A stretch of DNA of 64,000 nucleotides from Desulfobacteraceae bacterium RAAP-1 (GCA_001443525.1 LKPX01000004.1:1-64000); one strand, 5' to 3'. Counted from the stretch's first letter, positions 46,020 through 56,790 are shown. Notes: a model not told the origin generated them from the sequence alone. Made by a program: numbers and translations.

Positions 46020-48698
46020 TCAGGCGGCCTTCTCTATCCTGACGGCACAAACCTTGAACTCCGGAATTTTTGAAACCGGATCCAGCACACCATTGGTCAA
46101 CATATTAGCAGCAGCCTCATAAAAATGAAACGGCATGAATACAACACCCCGAGCAGTCATCTCCGAAACCAAAGCTTTCACTTTCAATTGTCCGCGCCTT
46201 GAAATAATGTTGACATAGCTGCCATCTGAAATATCCATGACAATAGCATCTTCCACATTGATTTCCGCCAGAGGTTCCGGATAAAGACGATTTAAAGCAT
46301 TTCCTTTACGAGTCATCGTACCTGTATGATAATGTTGATGCACACGACCTGTTGTTAAAAGCACAGGATATTCAGCATCCGACAATTCGGCAGGAGGACA
46401 ATACTCTATCGCGAAAAAAGTGCCTTTACCCCTCGCAAAACCATTGACATGAAGAACTGGTGTCCCTGGATGATCAATAGATGGACACGGCCACACAACC
46501 CCCTCATCTTCTATGCGACTGTACAAAATTCCTGCATAGCTGGGGGTGAGACTATTAATTTCAGCCATAACAGCAGATGCAGATACATAATTCATAGGAT
46601 ATCCCATTTTTTGCGAAATGGTGGATATCACACGAGAGTCATCCCATGCATCTCCAGGAGGATTCAATGCCTTGCGTACTCGCAACACCTTTCGCTCAGT
46701 ATTTGTAAATGTGCCTTCTTTTTCGGCAAAACACGTCGTCGGGAGAATCACATCTGCAAGTTTTGCGGTTTCAGTTAAAAAGATGTCCTGAACAACCATA
46801 AAATCCAGATTGGAAAGAGACTTTTCAACATGATGTCCATCCGCATCACTTAAAATTGGATTTTCACCCATAATATACAAGGCTTTGATCGCATTTCCGG
46901 CAGCAGGCACCATTTCAGTAACGGTCATCCCCACCTTTTCAGAAAGCTGATCCACATTCCAGGCTTTGGCGAATTTATCATGCGCACCAATATCATTCAC
47001 AGGCTGGTATCCCGTAAAAACATTAGGAAGTCCGCCCATATCACAAGCGCCTTGAACATTGTTCTGACCACGAAGCGGATTGACCCCGCCGCCTTCAACG
47101 CCCACATATCCACAGAGCATCGACAGCGCACCCAGAGATTTCACATTATCAGTACCACACGTATGTTGTGTAATACCCATTGCATAGAGAATCGAACCAG
47201 GAGCATCAGTAGCGAAAAGACGAGCAGCATCAATAATATCCTGCGCCGGTACTCCTGTAATATCAGAAACATATTCAGGAGTGTACTTTGCGACGCAAGC
47301 CTTTAAATCGTCGAATCCGGAAGTACGTTCGTCAATATATGACTGCGCCTGAAGATTTTCCTGAATGATCACATGCATGAGGCCATTGATTAAAGCTACA
47401 TCCGTACCAAGTTTATGGCGCAGCCACATATGACTGATACCCACCAGCTTAATTTTTCTCGGATCAATCACAATCAGTTTGGCGCCATGCTTCTGAACAG
47501 CCTCATAAATATAATTAGCAATAATAGGATGATTCGATGTGGTGTTAGTTCCAATCAGCAAAATAACTTTCGACTTCAACACATCATGAATCGGATTTGT
47601 CATAGCTCCGCTTCCGAACGTGGCGGCAAGACCTGCCACCGTTGAAGAATGTCAGAGGCGGGCACAGTGATCAACATTGTTAGTACCAATCACCGCGCGC
47701 ATAAATTTTTGAAACAAATAATTATCTTCATTAGTGCAACGGGCGGAGCAAAAACCACCAATTGCATCCGCACCATTTTCATTTATAATTCGTGTAAATG
47801 TATTTGCCACCAAACCCAAAGCTTCATCCCAGGTGGCTTCAACAAATTTTCCATCTCTTTTGATCAGTGGTTTTTTTAACCGCTGATCACTGGCAATAAA
47901 CTCATATCCGAAACGGCCTTTGACACAAAGACTACCCTTATTTACACCAATATCATTCCTGCCAGTGACACTTACAACCTGGTTATCCATTACATTTAAA
48001 TTAATCTGACAGCCACAGCCGCAATATGTGCAGGTAGTCGGTATTTTTTTAACCAGAAACAACCTTCCTTTGATCCGGCTGACATTTTCTGTCAAAGCTC
48101 CAGTCGGACAGACTTGCAAACATTCACCACATGACACACAAGTCTCCGTATCAACAGAAAGCTGAGAAAACCCCTCAGAATCGGTACGCATATCCAATGC
48201 ACCGACGCCCTTTATCTCCTTACAGGCGGTGACACACCTCAAGCACGCGATACAACGCTGCGGCCTGTATTTAATCAATGTAGTTGCATAAACCACAGCT
48301 TGTGATTTTCGTGGTGCTCTGGTTCCTATCTCTGTAACGCCAAGCTCAAATACCAAATCTTGAAGACGGCATTCACCTGATTTATCACAGACAGGGCAAT
48401 CCAAAGGATGGTTTACCAGAAGCGATTTCAACGAATTCTGACGAAGCTTGAAAAGTCTGTCAGACTGAGTAGTAATCTTCATACCTTCAACTGCAGACGT
48501 CGAGCAGGCTGGCACTGGATTTTCATAGCCATCAATTTCAACAATACAAAGCCCACAGGATCCGATAGGACTTAACCTATCGTGGTAACAAAGCGTCGGA
48601 ATATAAATCCCTGCACTTTTGGCCGCCTGAAGGACAGTGACATCTTTCCCGGCGACAATATCTTTACCATCAATTGTAAGCGTGATCGAACTCATCAT
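46020..48698 (-). CDS. fdhA: Formate dehydrogenase alpha subunit, selenocysteine-containing (nuo-operon copy)
   Basis: 892 residues when the in-frame TGA at 47652-47654 is read as selenocysteine (residue 349). The frame continues uninterrupted: CARL-U-HSSTVAGLAATFGSGAM, exactly the FdhA active-site context. N-terminus: NuoG-like [2Fe-2S] (Cys 37, 48, 51, 65), His-ligated cluster (HPLDCPVCDKSGEC), two [4Fe-4S] (CIACLRCVTACKE; CVSCGECLQVCP), then CTYCGCGCQ for the catalytic-domain cluster and bis-MGD Mo/W domains (NNVQGACDMGGLPN; AEIN, SRRGQ). Formate is oxidised (or CO2 reduced) in the cytoplasm. It is the last gene after nuoN and may stand in for NuoG. A GTG at 47639 is an internal false start. 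Confidence 0.93.
47622..47654 (-). promoter_or_regulatory. Selenocysteine UGA and bSECIS hairpin of fdhA (nuo-operon copy)
   Basis: UGA at 47652-47654. Eighteen nucleotides later on the transcript begins the loop GGUCU (47633-47629). It is closed by GGUGGCA (47640-47634) with UGCCGCC (47628-47622), a 7-bp stem with one G-U pair. The GCAGGUCUUGC apex is close to the E. coli fdhF element, where the SelB-bound loop is also GGUCU. Confidence 0.85.
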
Positions 48699-48755
48699 TA
48701 ATACTTTCTCATCCTTTTAACAACTGAGACAGTTAATATTCATCAACTGTTGCTG

Positions 48756-50225
48756 TTACTGCAACGCCAGAAAAGATTGTCTTGCAATATCTATACATTC
48801 TGATGGAAATATTCCCATCCGAAGAATTCCAAACACTGAAATAAGGATCGCGATAACAAAGACGGGTGAAAAAGCCAAAGCAGGAACCGTATTTTCAACA
48901 GGATCCTTCATGTACATGATAACAGTCACCCGCAGATAATAATAAACTGATATGACGCTGTTGATAACACCAATAATCGCAAGGCCAAGATATCCTTCCT
49001 TGATCGCGGCAGAGAAAATGTAAAATTTCCCCATAAACCCGGCTGTTGGCGGAATTCCAGCCAAGGAAAAAAGGAACAGACTCATGGCAATAGCCGCAAA
49101 CGGATATTTGTATCCAAGCCCGGCATAATCAGCAATATTAACGTTACCTTCATTTTTTCCACTTATAACTGTAATAATGGCAAATGCACCTATATTCATA
49201 AAAGTGTATGCCAACATATAAAACAGAACACTGCTGATACCAAGTTCTCCGGCCGCCAAAAATGCAACCAGTACATAACCGGCATGTGCGATGCTGGAAT
49301 AGGCCAGCATGCGTTTGATATTGTCTTGTACCAAAGCAATGATATTACCAACAGTCATGGTCAATGCAGCTATAATCCATATCAATACGACCCAATTGGG
49401 ATGCAATGTCGGAAGTGCATCCACAAAAACCCTGATCAAAGCGGCAAAAGCCGCTGCTTTGGGACCTGCAGACATAAATGCAGTAACAGGTGACGGCGCA
49501 CCTTGATACACATCAGGCGCCCACATATGAAACGGAACTAGAGCAATCTTGAATCCAAATCCAATCACCAAAAGGCCCATCCCTATAGCAGGAACAATAC
49601 TTTTCAAATGAGATTTTGCCAAAAATTCTGCAATTCCATGAAGGTTCGTAGTTCCAGTTGTACCATATAAAAGGGCCATACCATACAGCAAAAAGCCAGT
49701 GGCAAAAGAACCGAGCAAAAAATACTTCAGAGCTGCCTCATTTGAAATCATGCGTGTTCGGGTATATCCAGCCAGAGTGTACAGAGACAAAGACATCAGC
49801 TCAAGGCCCAGGAAGATGGTCATCATCTCTATTCCACTAGCCATGATCATCATGCCAAGTGTTGCAAACAATATCAGCGCGAAGTATTCGCCATGCTGAA
49901 TCCCTTCATTTTCAACATATTTTATTGAAATGAGGATAGTAAGTCCTGTACCCAAAAGAAATATCAATTTAAAAAACCGGCTGTAATTATCCACAACCCA
50001 TAACCCGTTAAAGGCATACTCGACTGATTTGAAATCAAAAGGTGCAGGCCGGATAAACACAAAATAAATTGCGGTTATGATACCTATCAGGCTGATATAA
50101 CCAAAATAATTTTTCAGACGTTTACCAGAAAAAGCCTGTAGCAGTATGACAATCAATGCAAAAATGGCGATGATGATCTCAGGATAGACAGCACTCAGAT
50201 TAATTGTAGGCATCATTGGTTCCAT
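48756..50225 (-). CDS. nuoN: NADH-quinone oxidoreductase subunit N
   Basis: 489 aa, about 14 helices. NuoN signatures: IFLGLELMSLSLYTLAGY, MWAPDVYQGAPSPVTAFMS and ML(A)YSSIAHAGYVLVAFLA, with the Glu of the ELMS motif and Lys residues of the proton path. It is a membrane antiporter-like subunit of complex I. It lies between nuoM and fdhA, the first being 13 bases upstream on the minus strand. Confidence 0.95.
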   Translation of the reverse strand: MEPMMPTINLSAVYPEIIIAIFALIVILLQAFSGKRLKNYFGYISLIGIITAIYFVFIRPAPFDFKSVEYAFNGLWVVDNYSRFFKLIFLLGTGLTILISIKYVENEGIQHGEYFALILFATLGMMIMASGIEMMTIFLGLELMSLSLYTLAGYTRTRMISNEAALKYFLLGSFATGFLLYGMALLYGTTGTTNLHGIAEFLAKSHLKSIVPAIGMGLLVIGFGFKIALVPFHMWAPDVYQGAPSPVTAFMSAGPKAAAFAALIRVFVDALPTLHPNWVVLIWIIAALTMTVGNIIALVQDNIKRMLAYSSIAHAGYVLVAFLAAGELGISSVLFYMLAYTFMNIGAFAIITVISGKNEGNVNIADYAGLGYKYPFAAIAMSLFLFSLAGIPPTAGFMGKFYIFSAAIKEGYLGLAIIGVINSVISVYYYLRVTVIMYMKDPVENTVPALAFSPVFVIAILISVFGILRMGIFPSECIDIARQSFLALQ

Positions 50226-50238
50226 AATTTATCGTCTT

Positions 50239-51822
50239 TTATTCGCGGACGGACTTCACACGGTTTTGAAACGTATAATTTGAGTTCAATACAGCAATTT
50301 TTTTATTAGAAATCGATTTTTGTGAATTCTGATCGTTGACTTTCTGTAAAAGATGTTGAACGGACGTGGTCATTTTATCCAAAAATGGCTTGGGGTAAAA
50401 TCCTATCCACACGATAAACAGGACAATGGGAAGTACATACGCCAGTTCTCGACGAGAAATATCTTTAAGGTTCTTATTTTCAGGTTTAGTGATTTCACCA
50501 TACATTACCCGTTTGTACATCCACAGAAGATAAATAGCGCCTAAAACCAATCCAATCGTTGCAACTGAAGCAAATCCAATGTTTGCTTTAAATGCACCAA
50601 TCAGGATAAGCAGTTCGCCAATAAATCCATTTAACCCTGGCACACCCATTGATGAAAAAGCGACCAGCAAAAAGATTGTGGCAAATATCGGCATGACTTT
50701 CATAATCCCGCCATATTCAGAGATCAGTCGTGTGTGACGGCGTTCGTACAGCATACCTACAATTAAGAAGAGGGCGCCAGTACTCAATCCGTGATTGATC
50801 ATCTGGAGTATACTGCCTTGAATTCCCTCCATATTTAAAGCAAACATACCCAGCATGCAATAACCCAAATGACTCACACTGGAATAAGCCACCAATTTTT
50901 TAATATCTTCTTGCGCAATGGAAACCAATGCTCCATAAATGATTCCAATGACTGACAGCGTCAAAATAACAGGAACGAACCCAATGGTCGCCTGCGGGAA
51001 GAGCGGAAGACAAAAACGTAAAAAACCATAAGTTCCCATCTTCAAAAGCACACCCGCCAGGATGACACTTCCAGCGGTCGGAGCTTCGACGTGTGCGTCC
51101 GGCAGCCATGTATGAAATGGGAACATTGGAACCTTAATGGCAAAGGCAAGTGCAAATGCAGCAAAAAGCCAGTACTGAATATTTACCGGAAGTTGGAGTG
51201 TCTGATAAGATAGGATATCAAATGAATACTCTCCTGTCATCTTGTAGTGCAGGAAATAAAGATAAAGAATCGCTATCATCATTAAAACGCTACCGCTCAT
51301 TGTATATATGAAAAACTTGACAGCAGCATAAATCCTGCGAGGACCTCCCCATATGCCGATAATAAAATACATTGGAATCAGCATCACTTCCCAGAACACA
51401 TAAAAAAGGAAAAAATCCAGTGCGCAGAAAACACCAAGCATCCCGACCTCAAGAAACAGCAAAGATATCATATATCCCTTTACCTGTTTTGTAACAGCCG
51501 TCCAGGTAGAAAGAATAGCCAGAGGAGACAGAAATGTTGTCAGGAGAACAAGCAACAAGCTGATCCCGTCAATCCCCATATGATAGCTGATTCCAAGACT
51601 TCTGATCCATGGAATATATTCTTCAAACTGCATGTTCCACGTATTGGCATCAAAATGAAAATAAAGGGGGAGCGAAAAAACAAAGGAGATCACCGCTGTC
51701 AGAAAGGCCACCCATCGTATCAAACCAGGATGATCATCTCTCACAAAGCAGATAAACAAGATCCCCACCAGTGGGAAAAAGGTAATAAAGGATAAAATAG
51801 GAAAGTGCAGAGCAGTTATCAT
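50239..51822 (-). CDS. nuoM: NADH-quinone oxidoreductase subunit M
   Basis: 527 aa. NuoM features: [90 protein letters not shown] and [19 protein letters not shown]. Contains the Glu in FWEVM and the conserved Lys. Third of the four antiporter-type subunits encoded here. The hydrophilic C-tail ([13 protein letters not shown]) is longer than usual. Confidence 0.95.
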   Translation of the reverse strand: MITALHFPILSFITFFPLVGILFICFVRDDHPGLIRWVAFLTAVISFVFSLPLYFHFDANTWNMQFEEYIPWIRSLGISYHMGIDGISLLLVLLTTFLSPLAILSTWTAVTKQVKGYMISLLFLEVGMLGVFCALDFFLFYVFWEVMLIPMYFIIGIWGGPRRIYAAVKFFIYTMSGSVLMMIAILYLYFLHYKMTGEYSFDILSYQTLQLPVNIQYWLFAAFALAFAIKVPMFPFHTWLPDAHVEAPTAGSVILAGVLLKMGTYGFLRFCLPLFPQATIGFVPVILTLSVIGIIYGALVSIAQEDIKKLVAYSSVSHLGYCMLGMFALNMEGIQGSILQMINHGLSTGALFLIVGMLYERRHTRLISEYGGIMKVMPIFATIFLLVAFSSMGVPGLNGFIGELLILIGAFKANIGFASVATIGLVLGAIYLLWMYKRVMYGEITKPENKNLKDISRRELAYVLPIVLFIVWIGFYPKPFLDKMTTSVQHLLQKVNDQNSQKSISNKKIAVLNSNYTFQNRVKSVRE

Positions 51823-51835
51823 ATTTCAGGTCTTA

Positions 51836-53593
51836 TCAGCAAAATATTAAATAAGTAAGAATAATGACGCTTCCCAAAAGCATCGTAAATGCATAATTTC
51901 TCACTAGCCCACTACCGGAAACTCTGATAGTTTGAGCAAGATTCATGAAAAAATCAGCAACTCCATTAACAAATCCATCTATGAAGCGTACATCAAATAT
52001 CTTTGCCAGAAAATTAGAGAAAAACAGAGTGAATCTCGTAAACCAGGTATTGTAAATATTGCTTAGATAATTCTCATAAATTGCAAACGGTTTATTAACA
52101 ATCCACATAAATACCCGGCTGCCTTTACGATATACCCAATCGGTATCAACACTGATTGTGGGTTCTGGATCCAGTTTTTTCAACAGCATGAAAAAACCAA
52201 GGCCTGTAAACATCAGAATCCCCAAGGAACTGGTTACGTGCTCACCGGAATATGGATTAAAATGAACCGCATATGGCAAAAGCCGGTAAAGAGCGCCTGG
52301 GAAAACCCCAATGGCAATGCACATAAAAGCAGCCATACCCATAGCAATCAGCATATTGAGAGGCGGTTCCTTGGCCCGGATTCCGGAATCCTTTGCAAAG
52401 AACATATAATATGGCAATTTCAAGCCTGTGTGAAGGAATGTACCGGCAGAAGCCATGAGCAGAAGCAACGCTACGATCGGTTTATGATCCTGACTGGCGC
52501 CTGCAATCACCATTGACTTCGTAACGAAACCGCTGAACAAGGGAAAAGCCGAAATGGCAAACCCACCAATCATATAGAGGACGAGAGTGATCGGCATTGT
52601 TTTGTAAAGCCCGCCTAACTCTGTCAGTTTCCGCTTGCCAGTCATTTCAATGACTGCTCCAGCCCCCATGAAAAGCAATCCCTTATATAGAATATGTGCA
52701 AACGCATGAGAGACCGAGCCATTTAAAGATAGTTCTGTTCCTATCCCGACACCAGCCACCATATATCCGACCTGACTGATGATATGGTAAGCCAAAAGCC
52801 TGCGGCAGTCATTTTCAAGAACCGCATAGACGACACCGTATAAAGCCATGATCGTCCCCAGCCAGACAAGAAGATCAGTTCCTGGGAACACGCGCACCAA
52901 CACATACACCGCTGTTTTAGTGGTATAAGCGGACATGAAAACAGAACCAGTTACCGTTCCTTCGGGATAGGCATCCGTTAACCAGGCATGAAGAGGCGGA
53001 ACAGCAGCATTTACCATAACACCGATAAGCATCAGATAAAAAGCCAAACTGCCATCATTTGGCATAGGGCCAACGGTCAGTGAATGCGTATGAACATAGT
53101 GAAGCATGATACCGCCCAACAGGCAGACACCACCAAACACATGGACCAAAATATACCGGAAGCCTGCTTCAATGGCCTTTTTTTCACGTTTAGCAAACAC
53201 AAGGAAAACTGAAGCAAAAGCCATTAGCTCCCAGAAAACAAAAAGGGTTAAATAATCTCCAGCAAAAGTAACCCCCAGCGAACCCCCAATATAAAGGAAG
53301 GCAGCCATATGCTGACCGGAATCTTTTACATGCAGTGCATACACGATACCGATAAGCGCCGCAATAGTAAAAACCCATCCAAAGACAATGCTCAGCTTAT
53401 CGACCGCACCAAAAACAAGAGGCGTGCCAGCAAAGCTGTAGCTCCAGAAGGTCCCCTGAGACATAAACGCCACTGATACTATGGCCAAAGCGGGAATCAT
53501 CATTAAATATACCTGCTGGACCTTCCCCCGCAAGAAAGGAATCAGAAACGCCCCCAGAATAAATAATATTGATGGGTGGAACCAATCAATCAT
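51836..53593 (-). CDS. nuoL: NuoL-like antiporter subunit with lateral-helix C-terminus
   Basis: About 585 aa from the ATG at 53593, which starts inside the preceding 85-aa gene. The core resembles MrpD/NuoL: FVFWELMAFASVFLVFAKRE, VPPLHAWLTDAYPEGTVTGSVFMSAYTTKTA and RRLLAYHIISQVGYMVAGVG. The long C-terminus (about 440-585) has an amphipathic helix region (PFAIYENYLSNIYNTWF) and ends VSGSGLVRNYAFTMLLG, as in the NuoL lateral helix and final TM helix. I therefore regard it as the NuoL equivalent, although the core is closer to Mrp-type subunits. Exact branch needs phylogeny. Confidence 0.82.
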   Translation of the reverse strand: MIDWFHPSILFILGAFLIPFLRGKVQQVYLMMIPALAIVSVAFMSQGTFWSYSFAGTPLVFGAVDKLSIVFGWVFTIAALIGIVYALHVKDSGQHMAAFLYIGGSLGVTFAGDYLTLFVFWELMAFASVFLVFAKREKKAIEAGFRYILVHVFGGVCLLGGIMLHYVHTHSLTVGPMPNDGSLAFYLMLIGVMVNAAVPPLHAWLTDAYPEGTVTGSVFMSAYTTKTAVYVLVRVFPGTDLLVWLGTIMALYGVVYAVLENDCRRLLAYHIISQVGYMVAGVGIGTELSLNGSVSHAFAHILYKGLLFMGAGAVIEMTGKRKLTELGGLYKTMPITLVLYMIGGFAISAFPLFSGFVTKSMVIAGASQDHKPIVALLLLMASAGTFLHTGLKLPYYMFFAKDSGIRAKEPPLNMLIAMGMAAFMCIAIGVFPGALYRLLPYAVHFNPYSGEHVTSSLGILMFTGLGFFMLLKKLDPEPTISVDTDWVYRKGSRVFMWIVNKPFAIYENYLSNIYNTWFTRFTLFFSNFLAKIFDVRFIDGFVNGVADFFMNLAQTIRVSGSGLVRNYAFTMLLGSVIILTYLIFC

Positions 53594-53843
53594 CGTAATA
53601 ATCCTCACGCTTCATAACACCGCCCTGATGACCAATAAATTTAGAAACCAGAATAATAACAACGCAAGAAACGAAACCGTAAAATGCGCCCCAACCTGGT
53701 ATTTTATCCCAAAAATCAATTGCGTGCTCACGATGGACAAAGAAATCAGACAGGAATGTCGCCACGAGCATGAGATATCCTATCTTTTTCAATTTACCGA
53801 CATTGTCCGGATTACCGATAAAATCAACAAGTGATTTGATCAT
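53586..53843 (-). CDS. Small two-helix membrane protein between the antiporter subunits
   Basis: 85 aa. Two hydrophobic helices (about 20-36 and 50-68), charged N-terminus, and a C-terminal MKREDYYDD. Overlaps the MrpD-like gene by 4 bases upstream and the NuoL-like gene downstream by 8. I recall similar small proteins with an M(R/K)-EDYY(D/E) end next to stand-alone MrpD-like pairs in other proteobacteria, so it is probably a real partner subunit of that module. No function is known. Confidence 0.75.
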   Translation of the reverse strand: MIKSLVDFIGNPDNVGKLKKIGYLMLVATFLSDFFVHREHAIDFWDKIPGWGAFYGFVSCVVIILVSKFIGHQGGVMKREDYYDD

Positions 53844-55336
53844 CGGATGACCTCCTGGGCAAGAGTTAAAAAATATACGGGGAAGATCCCAATTATTAAC
53901 GATATAATAGCCGTCAGAACAAGCGGTATTACCACCATTAGATTTTCTTTGATTTCCACATGTTCCTCCCCTTCGTGGTGGTTCGGAAGAAAATGAGAAG
54001 GAACCGTTTCTTTTTGGAAAAAAGCCTTATAGGTAATTGGTAAGAAATATGCAGCGTTCAGGACAGTACTTACCAGCAACACCATAAGTATAGGAATCTG
54101 ATTGGCTTGAATCGCACCCAATGCCAAATACCATTTGCTAACAAACCCAGCCGCTGGTGGCACCCCGATCATACTCAATGATGCAATAAAAAACGCCGTC
54201 ATAGTCCAAGGCATTTTTTTACCGATAGCGGTCAATTCACTGATTTCAGTTTTATGTGCCGTTGTATAAAGCGACCCTGCACAGAAAAAGAGCGTAATCT
54301 TGGAAAAGGCATGGTTGGCAATATGCACGATACCGCCTGCCATTCCTGCCGGAGTCAGAAGCACCGCTCCAAGAATAATATATGAAAGCTGACTGATGGT
54401 TGAATAGGCAAGTCTCGCCTTTAGATTGTCTTTGGAAAGGGCAATGAACGACGCCATCAGGATGGTAAACGAGACAATATAAGCTGTTGTAATCCCCAGA
54501 TGAAGCCGCGCCATCATGTCAATTCCATATATATTAAACACAACCCTTAGAATCGAAAAAACGCCGACCTTTACAACAGCAACCGCATGGAGTAATGCAC
54601 TGACAGGCGTCGGAGCAACCATGGCCGATGGCAACCAGTTATGAACAGGCATGATCGCGGCCTTAGCTAAACCAAACAAAAAGAGAAAAAACGCCCAAAA
54701 CAGAAGAGGTGTGGCTTGCATGTGTTGCAAAAGCCCATAGCTCTTAAAATCAGTTGTTCCTGCAACAATGTATATGATGATAATGCCTGACAAAAGAAGG
54801 GTTTTAGACAAACTCATGAGATATAGAAAATACTTTTTAGCCCCTTCGATACCTTCAGGTGTTTCTTTATGTCCGACCAGAGGAACGGTAGCAAGACTCA
54901 AAATTTCATAAAACACAAAAAGTGTTATCAGATTTGCCGAAAATGCCACGCCGATAGTGGCTGAAAGACTGATCGCAAAGCAGGTATAATATCTGGTCTG
55001 TGCATGCTCTTTATTGGCGCGCATATAACCGATAGAATAAAATGTGGTTACAATCCACAAAAAAGAAGCAATTGTAGCAAATATCAGCCCAAGCGCATCG
55101 ACTCTAAATTTGATATCAATGCCTTGATAAAAAGTAACTAACGTATATTCAATGGTATGGCCGGAAAAAATAAGAGGGGCCATAGATATAACAAGGGAGA
55201 ATTTAACTATTCCAGCCAGTATAGACCAAGATTCCCTCAAATTCGGACGTTTTTCCCCGGTAAGCAAAATCAGAGGCACAGCAAGAAGAGACGTCAACAC
55301 CGCAAGCATGGGTTTTATAGATAGAATCGTCTGCAC
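53840..55336 (-). CDS. MrpD-like monovalent cation/H+ antiporter-type subunit (additional to NuoL/M/N)
   Basis: 498 aa, ~14 helices. Core motifs: LITLFVFYEILSLATVPLVGHKETPEG, AAIMPVHNWLPSAMVAPTPVSALLHAVAVVKVG, LKARLAYSTISQLSYIILGAVL, and PWTMTAFFIASLSMIGVPPAAGFVSKWYLALGA. Glu in FYEIL and the Lys in the VVKVG helix mark a functional ion channel. It lacks the NuoL C-terminal lateral helix. It sits directly after nuoK, where nuoL normally begins, and so gives the operon a fourth antiporter-type subunit. Confidence 0.88.
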   Translation of the reverse strand: MQTILSIKPMLAVLTSLLAVPLILLTGEKRPNLRESWSILAGIVKFSLVISMAPLIFSGHTIEYTLVTFYQGIDIKFRVDALGLIFATIASFLWIVTTFYSIGYMRANKEHAQTRYYTCFAISLSATIGVAFSANLITLFVFYEILSLATVPLVGHKETPEGIEGAKKYFLYLMSLSKTLLLSGIIIIYIVAGTTDFKSYGLLQHMQATPLLFWAFFLFLFGLAKAAIMPVHNWLPSAMVAPTPVSALLHAVAVVKVGVFSILRVVFNIYGIDMMARLHLGITTAYIVSFTILMASFIALSKDNLKARLAYSTISQLSYIILGAVLLTPAGMAGGIVHIANHAFSKITLFFCAGSLYTTAHKTEISELTAIGKKMPWTMTAFFIASLSMIGVPPAAGFVSKWYLALGAIQANQIPILMVLLVSTVLNAAYFLPITYKAFFQKETVPSHFLPNHHEGEEHVEIKENLMVVIPLVLTAIISLIIGIFPVYFLTLAQEVIR

Positions 55337-55343
55337 GTTTTCA

Positions 55344-55646
55344 TCAACCTTTACTTAAATTAATATCGTCCACATAAATGGTCTCTTTATTTCTGAAAAC
55401 CGAAATGATGATGGCCAGCCCTACCGCCGCTTCTGCGGCGGCAACCGTCATAATCATAAATACAAACACATGTCCATTCATATTATTCAGAAATCTAGAA
55501 AACGCAATAAACGTCAGATTTACGGCATTCAGCATTAATTCAATGCACATATAAATAATCAATACGTTTCGTCTCGTAAATACGCCTACGGCACCGATCG
55601 AAAAAAGTATGGCCCCCAATATCAGGTATGCATTTAGTGAAACCAT
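55344..55646 (-). CDS. nuoK: NADH-quinone oxidoreductase subunit K
   Basis: 100 aa, three helices. NuoK hallmarks: [34 protein letters not shown] (with the conserved Glu) and [18 protein letters not shown] with the second Glu. Seven bases separate it from the MrpD-like gene. Normal length. Confidence 0.95.
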   Translation of the reverse strand: MVSLNAYLILGAILFSIGAVGVFTRRNVLIIYMCIELMLNAVNLTFIAFSRFLNNMNGHVFVFMIMTVAAAEAAVGLAIIISVFRNKETIYVDDINLSKG

Positions 55647-55671
55647 AGTATCTATTCATGACTCGGACTTG

Positions 55672-56187
55672 TTATTCCGAATCATCAATCCTCCTTTTTG
55701 CTAAGATAACTGCGCCGACAATGGCCGCAAGCAATAAAAATGAGGCAATCTCAAACGGCAGCAAAAAATCGGTAAAGAGCATCTTCCCTACGGCCTTAGT
55801 TGTTCCGAATTCGTATGCCGTATCTGTAATAACTTTTACAGCTGATGGATATATCACTGCCAGATGCGCTATTATTATAAAAAGACTGCCAACGATTGCG
55901 ATACTCCCAAACTGTATCACCACTTTGCGCCGGGCTGTTTCTCCTTCTTTTTCATGAACATTCAAAAGCAAAATTACAAAAAGAAATAAAACCATAATTG
56001 CCCCGGCATAAACGATGATTTGAAGAGCGGCGATTAAATGCGCATCCAAAAGAACATAGATACCAGCCAAAAAGAACATGGTCATAATCAAATTCATGGC
56101 CGCAGTAACTGGCTTTATATTAGTTACCATCAATGTCGCTGAAAGCACCGCACCTAAACCGAATATATAGAACATCAATAATTGCAT
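55672..56187 (-). CDS. nuoJ: NADH-quinone oxidoreductase subunit J
   Basis: 171 aa, five helices. NuoJ motif region: QIIVYAGAIMVLFLFVILLLNV. Overlaps nuoI by 13 bases. Normal length for NuoJ of this group. Confidence 0.93.
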   Translation of the reverse strand: MQLLMFYIFGLGAVLSATLMVTNIKPVTAAMNLIMTMFFLAGIYVLLDAHLIAALQIIVYAGAIMVLFLFVILLLNVHEKEGETARRKVVIQFGSIAIVGSLFIIIAHLAVIYPSAVKVITDTAYEFGTTKAVGKMLFTDFLLPFEIASFLLLAAIVGAVILAKRRIDDSE

Positions 56188-56789
56188 TTAGCGTATATCC
56201 TTCTGATATATTCAATACGACCTTTGACACTGTTTTCCGTTCTTAAAAGCATTTCTTTTGTGCAGAGCAGGTCATTTCGATCTCTTTTGGCAAGTCCCTC
56301 ATATTCAGAGCTCATGACAATAGCTTCCTTAGGACATACTTCTTCACAAAAGCCACAAAACACACACCTGGACATATCAAGCAAGTAGCTGGCCGGATAT
56401 CGATCACCATTTTCATTTTCTTCGGCAATAATCGATATGGCGGACGCAGGGCATATCTTTTCGCAAAGCCCGCATGCCACACATCGTTCTTTGCCGTTTT
56501 CTCGCATAACCAAAACCGGCCTGCCACGATAAGCCGGTGGAAGTTCCACCTTTTCTTCCGGATAATAAACAGTAATGATATTCCGTTTTTTACCTTTGGC
56601 ATGCAGAACAAACCCGACCAAGTTGGCCATAAAATGTTTTGTTGTAACGGTCATACCCCTAATGATTTCAAAAATATAGAGCCTCTCCCATAAGGTCAGA
56701 TCAATATTTTTCCTCACTTTTTTGGGCTTCAATTTTCCAATTGGGATTCCCATTTTGGGATAACTATTTATAATATTTTGTTCTGTCAT
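56175..56789 (-). CDS. nuoI: NADH-quinone oxidoreductase subunit I
   Basis: 204 aa. Two [4Fe-4S] motifs: CVACGLCEKICPASAI and CVFCGFCEEVCPKEAI, relaying electrons to NuoB. An N-terminal amphipathic segment (TLWERLYIFEIIRGMTVT) should lie on the membrane. One base separates it from nuoH. The first ~25 residues (KMGIPIGKLKPKK) are an unusual basic extension. Confidence 0.95.
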   Translation of the reverse strand: MTEQNIINSYPKMGIPIGKLKPKKVRKNIDLTLWERLYIFEIIRGMTVTTKHFMANLVGFVLHAKGKKRNIITVYYPEEKVELPPAYRGRPVLVMRENGKERCVACGLCEKICPASAISIIAEENENGDRYPASYLLDMSRCVFCGFCEEVCPKEAIVMSSEYEGLAKRDRNDLLCTKEMLLRTENSVKGRIEYIRRIYAKCNY

Positions 56790-56790
56790 T

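Noticed and set aside
47637-47639. GTG at 47639 as start of a separate 539-aa molybdopterin oxidoreductase
   Set aside because: It lies inside the FdhA active-site sequence just after the in-frame Sec UGA. The same frame continues upstream without a break, so it is one gene.
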